From: Candidatus Thiodiazotropha sp. (ex Epidulcina cf. delphinae)
GTDB lineage: Bacteria > Pseudomonadota > Gammaproteobacteria > Chromatiales > Chromatiaceae
NCBI GenBank assembly: GCA_025656505.1
Contig: JAHXHR010000012.1
Location: 1 to 45,977 of the forward strand
Length of the DNA stretch: 45,977 nt
Reading direction: 5' to 3'
Made by a program: the position numbers and the translations under genes. A model generated the notes under the pieces. That model saw nothing but the letters and a program-made list of their open reading frames with translations. It was not told the origin of the DNA and ran no database searches. Below, piece by piece: positions 10,753 to 17,479 of this stretch; within the stretch, counting starts at the first letter, position 1, and each line of letters begins with the position of its first letter.

Positions 10753-11208
10753 CTATTGTTTCGGCCTCGAGGCTTGCATGCAGTTCTGCATCTGTTCCAT
10801 GGTGTCGCTTTCAGAAAAACACTGCTTCATGGCGGAACCGATCATGATCGAGCGATCCAGAAACTGCATCATGCTTTTTTTAGTCTTGATGTTGAACTCG
10901 ATATCTACGGGTCCCCCCGTCGGAGCCGCCTGCCCTTCAGGCAGACCCGGCATGGGCTCCATTTTTTCCCGTATCGCCTTCTCCATGGCGGTCATGATCT
11001 CTGCGCACTTGTCAAATGCCGCCTGATCCCCGGCCTTCTCCAGACAGGCCCTGGTCTGCTGCAAAGCCGGTAGGCTTTTCTCCATCATCGGCAGCATGCT
11101 CTTTTTCGACGCCTCGAAGAACTGCTGAGGGTCCATCTCCCCCCTTGGGGGCTGCTGCTGGGCGAAGACCAACGAAGGAAGCAGTAGGATCAATGGAAAC
11201 AGCTTCAT
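10753..11208 (-). CDS. Exported Met-rich protein with two C-x12-C motifs
   Basis: I do not recognise a family. The ATG at 11208 has GAGGAG seven bases upstream and opens a clear signal peptide, MKLFPLILLLPSLVFA, cleaved before QQQ. The frame extends upstream without a better start. The mature part (about 135 residues) is helical-looking and methionine-rich (MLPMMEK, IMTAMEK, KMEPMPG, KSMMQF, TMEQMQNCMQ). It has exactly four cysteines as two C-x12-C pairs (CLEKAGDQAAFDKC and CFSESDTMEQMQNC), a spacing that could staple two helical hairpins with disulfides. A periplasmic location is likely; metal or chaperone roles are speculation. It converges on glcE. Confidence 0.75.
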   Translation of the reverse strand: MKLFPLILLLPSLVFAQQQPPRGEMDPQQFFEASKKSMLPMMEKSLPALQQTRACLEKAGDQAAFDKCAEIMTAMEKAIREKMEPMPGLPEGQAAPTGGPVDIEFNIKTKKSMMQFLDRSIMIGSAMKQCFSESDTMEQMQNCMQASRPKQ

Positions 11209-11299
11209 GAAACATCTCCTCATCATGGTGTTGTTTTGACCTGAATCCGTGACTTCAGGTTTAATACGTGACCATACTCTCATCAGCCGGAGCAAAACA

Positions 11300-12706
11300 G
11301 TGGCAGAAAAAAAAGTCGATGTCGCCATTCTCGGGTCGGGAACCGCCGGTCTGAATGCAACCGGCAAGGTCGGACCGAGTGGCAAAAGCTATCTCCTCAT
11401 CAACGGCGGCGAACCGGGCACCACCTGCGCCAGGGTCGGATGCATGCCCTCCAAGGCGCTGATTCAGGTCGCGGAGGACTATCACCGGAGAACGCATCTG
11501 AACCGCTACGGTGTCGACGGCCATACTGAATTGACCATCGATATCCCGGAAGCCATGGAGCACGTTCAGGGTCTGCGTGACAACTTTGTCGAGCGGGTGC
11601 TCTCCAACAGCACGGATAACATGGGAGAAAAATTCATCCAAGCCTATGCCCGGTTCGTCGATCCCCACACCCTGGAGCTTGACAACGGTGACCGGGTAAC
11701 GGCAGAGAAGGTCGTCATCGCCACCGGATCCCGTCCCATCATCCCCTCTGCGTGGGAGGACTTTGGAGACAAGGTACTGACCACCGATACCTTTTTTGAA
11801 CAGGAAGACCTGCCTAACTCTGTCGCCGTCATCGGTCTAGGCGTTATCGGCCTGGAGCTGGGCCAATCGCTCAGTCGGCTCAACATCAAGGTTCACGGAT
11901 TCGATATGGCACAAACCATCGGCGGAACCAGCGACCCTGAAGTTTCGAACATGGCCCTGCAGATCATGCAGCGGGAATTCCCCATCCATTTGGGAGATGC
12001 GGTAAAGATAACCGAAGAAGGTGAGCAATTGCGCATCACCGCCGGTGAACAAGCTGTCGTCGTAGATAAAGTGCTGGCCAGTCTGGGACGAATCCCGAAC
12101 CTAGAGGGCCTGGCATTGGAAAATACAGGCATCGATCTCGACGACCGCGGTATTCCCCTGTTCGACCCCACTACCATGCAGTGCGGCGGCTCACATATCT
12201 TCATTGCCGGCGATGTCAATGGAGAACGCCCCATCCTGCACGAGGCCGGGGATGAAGGAAAAATCGCCGGATATAACGCCGTACAAGACCGGGTTAGGGC
12301 ATTCCGGCGCAAGATCCCGTTGGCCATCAACTTTTGCGACCCCAATATCTGCCTGGTGGGGAGAAGCTATCGGGAACTGGACCTAGAGAGGACGGTCATC
12401 GGTGAGGTCCGACTGGCTCCTGTCGGGCGGGCCATGATCATGGGCCGGAACCGAGGCATCATTCGTGTTTACGGCGATAAATCCAGCGGTATTGTACTCG
12501 GCGCAGAAATGATCACCACCCGTGGAGAAAACCTGGCCCATCTACTCAATTGGGCCGTTTCGCAACAACTCACTGTTGGCGACTTGATCCGACTGCCCTT
12601 TTACCACCCTGTCATAGAGGAGGCCCTGCAGACCGCACTCAACAACCTCTATGCCCAGGTGGAAGCGAAAAACGAAGGCCCGATCAAAGAACTCCATCCG
12701 CTCTAA
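11300..12706 (+). CDS. Dihydrolipoamide dehydrogenase-like pyridine nucleotide-disulfide oxidoreductase
   Basis: A flavoprotein of 468 residues from the GTG at 11300, which has GGAG eight bases upstream; an upstream GTG at 11249 lacks one. It contains the N-terminal FAD motif VAILGSGTAGLNA and the redox-active disulfide TTCARVGCMPSK (C-x4-C). The NAD-binding motif VAVIGLGVIGLELG and the second FAD motif GGSHIFIAGDVNG follow. The C-terminal PFYHPVIEEALQTAL carries the His-Glu dyad of the dimer interface. The family catalyses NAD-linked reoxidation of dihydrolipoamide or related thiols. No pyruvate- or oxoglutarate-dehydrogenase genes are adjacent, so it is not clearly the housekeeping Lpd. Confidence 0.85.
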   Translation: MAEKKVDVAILGSGTAGLNATGKVGPSGKSYLLINGGEPGTTCARVGCMPSKALIQVAEDYHRRTHLNRYGVDGHTELTIDIPEAMEHVQGLRDNFVERVLSNSTDNMGEKFIQAYARFVDPHTLELDNGDRVTAEKVVIATGSRPIIPSAWEDFGDKVLTTDTFFEQEDLPNSVAVIGLGVIGLELGQSLSRLNIKVHGFDMAQTIGGTSDPEVSNMALQIMQREFPIHLGDAVKITEEGEQLRITAGEQAVVVDKVLASLGRIPNLEGLALENTGIDLDDRGIPLFDPTTMQCGGSHIFIAGDVNGERPILHEAGDEGKIAGYNAVQDRVRAFRRKIPLAINFCDPNICLVGRSYRELDLERTVIGEVRLAPVGRAMIMGRNRGIIRVYGDKSSGIVLGAEMITTRGENLAHLLNWAVSQQLTVGDLIRLPFYHPVIEEALQTALNNLYAQVEAKNEGPIKELHPL

Positions 12707-12715
12707 CGAGAGGGG

Positions 12716-12814
12716 TCAGACGACAGACCGCTTTGGCCTGACACCACCTGCTATTAGGCGAATCCATAGCCACACCAGCCCGATCGCCAAGTACGGCACA
12801 ACGAACCGGAAGTA
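12716..12814 (-). pseudogene. Truncated 3' end of a membrane-protein gene
   Basis: Reading the minus strand from the border of the CTAG element at 12815 gives YFRFVVPYLAIGLVWLWIRL, then IAGGVRPKRSVV and a TGA stop at 12716. This is a hydrophobic helix plus basic tail of the sort that ends many transporters. No start or upstream part exists beyond the repeat. I infer a gene cut off by the repeat insertion or by deletion, but the length (32 codons) permits chance. Confidence 0.35.
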
Positions 12815-13066
12815 CTAGCCCGGATGTTTCACCCGGGAACGTGATGATCGTGCCAAGCTCGTCGTTCAGGGGCGGATTTACGATTGAGTCAATAGCCTAA
12901 GCTATTGGTAATTGAGGAAATACCGTCCCTGAGCGACAAAATCGGTACGAGGGCGCGTTCAGCGTTGCCGGGTAACACTTCGCACTTTGCTAATATTCTA
13001 AATATTATATGTTAAATCAAAAGGTTAATTCACAATATCAGCGGCCGGGTGAAACATCCAGGCTAG
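12815..13066. repeat. CTAG-bounded palindromic element (MITE-like), 252 bp
   Basis: The ends are CTAGCCCGGATGTTTCACCC at 12815 and GGGTGAAACATCCAGGCTAG at 13066, nearly perfect 20-bp inverted repeats including CTAG. The interior is GC-rich on the left and strongly AT-rich on the right (12990-13040). The end sequence CCCGGATGTTTCACC recurs alone at 20163-20177, and the element at 33692 has a related terminus. The AT-rich part contains an IHF-consensus match. Confidence 0.75.
13015..13027 (+). promoter_or_regulatory. IHF-consensus match inside the CTAG element
   Basis: AATCAA-AAGG-TTA fits the IHF consensus WATCAAnnnnTTR at every defined position. It lies in the AT-rich arm of the element, about 35 bp inside its right end. 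IHF sites near element ends are known for some other bacterial MITEs; here the call rests on the consensus alone. Confidence 0.4.
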
Positions 13067-13209
13067 GGATAACCCTAGCTCGGGTTATTCCCATCTAACA
13101 ATTTTCGGCATAATCGTGCTTAATTACAGTGTGTGGATTGAGTTGCTATGCCTTGATTAACAGCAGCAGCCAATCCATGCAATTCATCTAACCAGATAGG
13201 AGATAAAAT

Positions 13210-13278
13210 ATGTGTTTCAGGGGCCGGAGTCGAGTCGATCCAGGTTATTTCCACTCGATTCTGAACCAGCGGGCTTGA
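13210..13278 (+). CDS. Possible 22-residue small protein
   Basis: The ATG at 13210 is preceded by TAGGAGATAAAAT, a strong ribosome-binding site at about eight bases. The peptide begins MCFRGRSRVDPGYFHS and ends ILNQRA before a TGA at 13276. It matches no family I know. The region from 13067 to 13544 otherwise contains only inverted repeats, and nothing follows on the plus strand. Within the ORF, CACTCGATTCTG can pair with CAGAATCGAG just downstream, so the segment could equally be a structured RNA. Confidence 0.3.
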   Translation: MCFRGRSRVDPGYFHSILNQRA

Positions 13279-13408
13279 CAGAATCGAGATTCAGATGGGT
13301 CGCACCTGATTCCGCCCCTACCCCGATGCGCATAGGGTGTACCACAACCATGGGGTGGTTTTGATGATTCATCCTCGGATTGGGGCAACTTTGCTGTATA
13401 GATAGGAT

Positions 13409-13520
13409 CGTCGGTTAGCCGACATCACCCATTGAAGATGCCGCCGGCAAGGATGCCGCCGCCATGCACAGAGGGACCAATGCTCGGCACCCTTCATTGG
13501 GCGATGTCGGCTAACCGACG
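13409..13520. repeat. 112-bp inverted repeat downstream of cmoB
   Basis: CGTCGGTTAGCCGACATC(A)CCCA.TTGAAG at 13409-13437 pairs with CTTCA.TTGGGCGATGTCGG.. at 13492-13520 over about 28 positions. The loop has its own GC-rich stem (GCCGCCGGCA/TGCCGCCGC). It ends 25 bp past the cmoB stop and could act as a bidirectional structural terminator or be another small mobile repeat. Confidence 0.6.
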
Positions 13521-13544
13521 AATGCCTTAATATCAGCAGCGATC

Positions 13545-14522
13545 TTACGCCGCATCAGCAAGAAGGATCGCCCGGCGCGGTGCCGGGTAACCCTCAATGG
13601 TCAAACCCGGGTCAACCGGGTCGAGATAGTCGGACAGGGATTCAAAGCGCATCCACTGCGTGGCACGTTGCTCTTCGCTCCTGGTAACTGAAACATCTAT
13701 TAATCTCACATTGGTAAATCCCGCACGTTGCAGCCAGCTTCGCAGCGTCTTGGGCGTGGGAATGAACCAGACATTGCGCATTTTGGCATATCGTCCTTTC
13801 GGCACCAACACCTCGTCCTCCCCACCTTCAATGACCAGCGTCTCCAAGACCAGTTCCCCATCTCTGCGTAAGGCCCCCTTGAGTGCGGCAAGGTGGGCAA
13901 ACGGCGAACGGCGATGGTAGAAGACACCCATGGAGAAAACCGTGTCGAAGGCCCTCAGTTCAGCGGGCACCTGCTCGATACCGAGGGGAAAAAGATGGAC
14001 CGGTTGGTGATGACCTAAAAAATGCTTCACGGCCTCGAATTGCATAACGAACAACTGGGTCGGATCGATACCGATTACCAGTCCCGCTCCTTCTCCGAGC
14101 GTGCGCCAGGCATGGTAGCCGTTCCCGCAACCGACATCCAACACGATCCGATTCGCCAGAGGTGCGATATGCGGTTGCAGCCGTTGCCATTTCATATCGG
14201 ACCGCCACTCGGCATCAAGATCAATACCGCACAGATCGTAGGGCCCCTTACGCCAAGGATGGAGCTTCTGCAAGGCATCAATCATCCGGGTCCGGGTCAG
14301 TTCGTCGCAATCGGCCAAGCCACCCGCCCTTACCCTGGCGCTACGGAGATCGACTGATGAGATTGGGATATTCGGCAATCGCCCCAAAGCCTCGCGCCAC
14401 ACCGGCATATCCCCATGGCATTTGTCGCGCCAGACTGACGCAACTTGCTGTGGCAGCAGCTCTAGCCAACGGGCCAAAGGCCCATCCATGAAGGACAGCC
14501 GCCATTCCCTCTCTTGATTCAT
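13545..14522 (-). CDS. cmoB: tRNA U34 carboxymethyltransferase CmoB
   Basis: CmoB transfers the carboxymethyl group of carboxy-SAM to 5-hydroxyuridine at tRNA position 34, making cmo5U. The 325-residue length matches the family. The C-terminal Rossmann domain has VLDVGCGNGYHAWRTLG (about 129-145) as the SAM-site motif I, then DPTQLFVMQFEAVKHFLG and FDTVFSMGVFYHRRSPF, all characteristic of CmoB. The N-terminal WRDKCHGDMPVW block is also conserved. Its ATG overlaps the cmoA stop by four bases, consistent with the usual cmoA-cmoB coupling. Confidence 0.95.
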   Translation of the reverse strand: MNQEREWRLSFMDGPLARWLELLPQQVASVWRDKCHGDMPVWREALGRLPNIPISSVDLRSARVRAGGLADCDELTRTRMIDALQKLHPWRKGPYDLCGIDLDAEWRSDMKWQRLQPHIAPLANRIVLDVGCGNGYHAWRTLGEGAGLVIGIDPTQLFVMQFEAVKHFLGHHQPVHLFPLGIEQVPAELRAFDTVFSMGVFYHRRSPFAHLAALKGALRRDGELVLETLVIEGGEDEVLVPKGRYAKMRNVWFIPTPKTLRSWLQRAGFTNVRLIDVSVTRSEEQRATQWMRFESLSDYLDPVDPGLTIEGYPAPRRAILLADAA

Positions 14523-15244
14523 TTAATCGCCAGCAAGGAGACAAAGTTGAAACACTGAAACCAGACTTCAATGGTGGTGAAACCCACCTTATGCAAGCGT
14601 TGCGTATGGCAAGACAAGGTCTCCGGTATCAGAACATCCTCTAATGCGCTACGTTTCCGGCTGATCTCCAGTTCGGAATAGCCCCGGGCCTTTTTGAATC
14701 CGTGATGCATCTCGGTGAACAACTGTTGGGTAAGCTCGTCCGGTAAGGCGATCTTTTCGGAGAGCAGCAACAGACCGTCCGGCAACATCCCTTCATAGAT
14801 GCCTTGCAGAAGAGGCGACCGGTCAGCGGCGGGAACGAACTGCAAGGTAAAGTTCAGGGTTACCATCGATGCCTGACGGATCCGGATATCACGTATATCC
14901 GCACATATCAGCTCAACAGGCGGACCCTGCCCCTTATCTGCAAGATACTCCCTGGCGCCGGTCAACATGGCGGGGGAGTTATCGACTGCGACGATGAGAA
15001 AGTCGTCATCTTTCGCGGCCGATCGAATCGCCAACGTAGCCGCGCCCAGGGAACAGCCCAGATCGTAACAGCATGAGCCCGGCTTCACCCGTTGGGCCGC
15101 CAGGGTCCCGATCATGTTGATAATCGTTCCATAACCGGGAACCGATCGATTTATCATGTCAGGAAAAACACTTGCAACCCGCTCGTCAAACACGAAATCG
15201 GTAACGATTTCCTGGGCATCCGCATACAGCCTGTCTTGATTCAC
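14519..15244 (-). CDS. cmoA: Carboxy-S-adenosyl-L-methionine synthase CmoA
   Basis: CmoA converts SAM and prephenate to carboxy-SAM, the donor used by CmoB. The 241 residues begin with the typical FVFDERVASVFPDMINRSVPGY segment (positions about 17-38, abbreviated match). The methyltransferase fold shows YDLGCSLGAATLAIR and LICADIRDIRI. The tail WFQCFNFVSLLAIK is characteristic of the family. It overlaps the upstream transporter gene by four bases (ATGA) and cmoB by four bases, so all three are probably translated as a unit. Confidence 0.95.
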   Translation of the reverse strand: MNQDRLYADAQEIVTDFVFDERVASVFPDMINRSVPGYGTIINMIGTLAAQRVKPGSCCYDLGCSLGAATLAIRSAAKDDDFLIVAVDNSPAMLTGAREYLADKGQGPPVELICADIRDIRIRQASMVTLNFTLQFVPAADRSPLLQGIYEGMLPDGLLLLSEKIALPDELTQQLFTEMHHGFKKARGYSELEISRKRSALEDVLIPETLSCHTQRLHKVGFTTIEVWFQCFNFVSLLAIK

Positions 15245-16554
15245 GAAGGAAACAGATCCCTGTTCTGGGCAACCCTTTCTCCTTCTTCGACATCCACCAG
15301 ACTCAGTAACACCCCTCCCAGGATAAACAGCAGGCTGATCGAGAGGATTGAGAGACGGGCATCACCGGTGAGAAGAGCGATCCAGCCCATCAGCATCGGC
15401 CCCAGAACGACGGCGAATTTCCCCAGCATGTTGTAAAATCCGAAAAACTCCGCTGACTGATGGTGGGGTATCAGGCGGGCATAGAGTGAGCGGGAAAGCG
15501 CCTGTATCCCTCCCTGTACCAGGCCGATGGCCATTGCCAACAGGTAGAACTCCCACACAGACTCCATACGGTAAGCCCAGGCCAAGATAAGCAAGTAGAT
15601 AAAGATAGCTAACATGATACCTTGTTTGGGACCCCGCCTGCCACCGATCGAACCGAAAAAGAGCGCCGCCGGAAAACCGATGAATTGGGTGATCAATAGG
15701 GCGACCATGAGGTTATTCGCATCGAATCCGATGGAGAGTCCGAAGTCCACCGCCATCCTGACGATGGTGTCCACGCCGTCGATATAACACCAGTAGGCCA
15801 AGAGAAAAAGAAAGGTCATACGCAGTTGTTTAAGCTTGCCTAAGGTTCCGATCAATTGGCGAAACCCGGCCGAGACCCACCCCTTCCGCGATATCCTGCC
15901 GCTCGATGGCTCTTCAACCAACAGAAACAGGGGAATGGAAAACAGCGCCCACCATACAGCGACCGTGATAAACGAGAACCTGACCGCCTCCGCCGCATCC
16001 TCGAGACCGAAGGCTTCAGGATAGAGGGTCATCAGCACATCACCGGCAAACAACAATCCCCCACCCAGGTAGCCGAAGGCGAAACCATAGGCGGAGACCC
16101 GGTCATAGTGTTGTTTCCGGGTCACTGACACCAACAAGGCATCATAGAAAATATTGCCTCCGGAAAAACCCAGCACGCCGAAGCCATAGAGGATCAGGGC
16201 CATCACCCAGTTACCCATGGCCACCAGATAGAGGGCGCCGGTCATGACAATGCCCATCGCGGCGAAAAACAGCAAAAAGCGTTTTTTCGCTCCGGCCTGG
16301 TCAGCCAGCGCCCCAAGCAGCGGCGCCAGGCATACAACGATGATGCTTGCCAGCGAGTTGGCCATTCCCAGACGAAATGTGCTCTCCGCAGCAGTCGCTT
16401 CCACACTCCAGTATTGCTTGAAAAAAACCGGAAAGAATCCGGCCATCACAGTGACGGCGAAAGCGGAATTCGCCCAATCGTAGAAGCTCCACGCCAAGAT
16501 ACCGGGCTGTCCCAGAAGGCGCCTGTTCCGACCCCTTCCCGACTCCTCAGGCAC
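15241..16554 (-). CDS. UMF1-family MFS transporter
   Basis: A 437-residue inner-membrane protein with about 12 hydrophobic segments. The N-terminal SFYDWANSAFAVTVMAGFFP block and the DQAGAKKR cytoplasmic loop identify the UMF1 (ATG22-like) branch of the major facilitator superfamily; the substrate is unknown. The C-terminal half contains GLVQGGIQALSRSLYARLIP, also typical. It starts with GTG sharing one base with the regulator stop (TAGTG) and ends overlapping cmoA. This places it between a two-component system and tRNA-modification genes. Export of an amino acid or metabolite is only a guess from family members. Confidence 0.85.
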   Translation of the reverse strand: MPEESGRGRNRRLLGQPGILAWSFYDWANSAFAVTVMAGFFPVFFKQYWSVEATAAESTFRLGMANSLASIIVVCLAPLLGALADQAGAKKRFLLFFAAMGIVMTGALYLVAMGNWVMALILYGFGVLGFSGGNIFYDALLVSVTRKQHYDRVSAYGFAFGYLGGGLLFAGDVLMTLYPEAFGLEDAAEAVRFSFITVAVWWALFSIPLFLLVEEPSSGRISRKGWVSAGFRQLIGTLGKLKQLRMTFLFLLAYWCYIDGVDTIVRMAVDFGLSIGFDANNLMVALLITQFIGFPAALFFGSIGGRRGPKQGIMLAIFIYLLILAWAYRMESVWEFYLLAMAIGLVQGGIQALSRSLYARLIPHHQSAEFFGFYNMLGKFAVVLGPMLMGWIALLTGDARLSILSISLLFILGGVLLSLVDVEEGERVAQNRDLFPS

Positions 16555-17207
16555 TAGTCTTCGGCCTTCTGATCGGTAAGGGTGAGGTTGGCATTGATGG
16601 CCATTCTCACCAGATCGGCAAGGGAACCGGCCTCCATCTTTTCCATGACCCTGGCCCGGTGAGCTTCTACGGTCTTGGCGCTGACACCCAAACCTGTCGC
16701 AATCTCCTTGTTTGCCTTGCCATTGGTCACCATCACCATCACTTCATGCTCCCGTGGAGTCAGGTGCGCCAGACAGGTTGCTATCTCCGCTCTTTGCGAC
16801 TGCATATCCCGTTGCTTCACATCCAACGCCATCGCATGACGGATACTCTCAAGCAGCAGTTCATCATTGAAGGGTTTTTCGATAAAGTCGACCGCCCCTG
16901 CCTTCATAGCCCGCACCGCCATGGGCACATCACCGTGACCTGTGATAATGATCACCGGAATGGCGATCCGATTGACCTGCAAGTACTCTTGCAACTCGAG
17001 ACCGCTCATCCCCGGCATACGCACATCCAGCAGCAGACAGCCTGACCGGCCAGGGTAGTAACTCCTGATAAACGCATCCGCCGACTCGAAGGTCTCCACC
17101 TGCATGGAAACCGATTCAATCAGCCATTTGAGCGAGTTCCGCATGGCCTGGTCATCATCCACCACAAAAACCGTTGGTCGTTTACTCATAGTCAAAAGCC
17201 TAGTCAT
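16554..17207 (-). CDS. FixJ-family response regulator
   Basis: A 217-residue two-component transcription factor. The receiver domain has the acidic pocket VVDDD (about 15-19), the phospho-acceptor D61 in LLLDVRMPG, the Thr in IIITGHGD and the Lys in FIEKPF. The C-terminal LuxR-type helix-turn-helix spans LTPREHEVMVMVTNGKANKE through KTVEAHRARVM. The ATG at 17207 was, before the adjacent element inserted, part of an ATGA overlap with the kinase stop. The ATG at 17189 (MSKRPTVFV) has AGG nine bases upstream and is an alternative start. It probably responds to the kinase listed next. Confidence 0.92.
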   Translation of the reverse strand: MTRLLTMSKRPTVFVVDDDQAMRNSLKWLIESVSMQVETFESADAFIRSYYPGRSGCLLLDVRMPGMSGLELQEYLQVNRIAIPVIIITGHGDVPMAVRAMKAGAVDFIEKPFNDELLLESIRHAMALDVKQRDMQSQRAEIATCLAHLTPREHEVMVMVTNGKANKEIATGLGVSAKTVEAHRARVMEKMEAGSLADLVRMAINANLTLTDQKAED

Positions 17208-17211
17208 TCAA

Positions 17212-17479
17212 CCTAAAAACCGCCGTTGGGCGGGGTGAAGTGTGCGCTTGCGGGGGTGCGGGGCAAGGGTCGCTCCTGCATATCCCTGTGCTTGCGACAC
17301 TTGTGCATCCCTGCACGGCGCGTAACAACGCGGAATAGCCATGCTATCCCAAGGCGCTGCAAGCATGCAATTCGCCCCGTAGCGTGGCTCACCCAACCGA
17401 TGAATAGGCAAATCGAAGTTACTGGTTTGCCTATCAGTAGTTCCGTATTGGAATGGAGCGGTCAACTGCGGTTTTTAGG
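17212..17479 (-). mobile_element. Family A MITE-like element, 268 bp, between kinase and regulator
   Basis: The ends are CCTAAAAACCGCCGTT at 17212 and AACTGCGGTTTTTAGG at 17479, one mismatch in 16. Flanking 5-bp direct repeats TTCAA occur at 17207-17211 and 17480-17484. It is about 21 bp shorter than the copies at 22815 and 37572 because one internal segment is absent. It carries no transposase. It landed on the exact stop/start overlap of the two-component genes. Confidence 0.9.
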
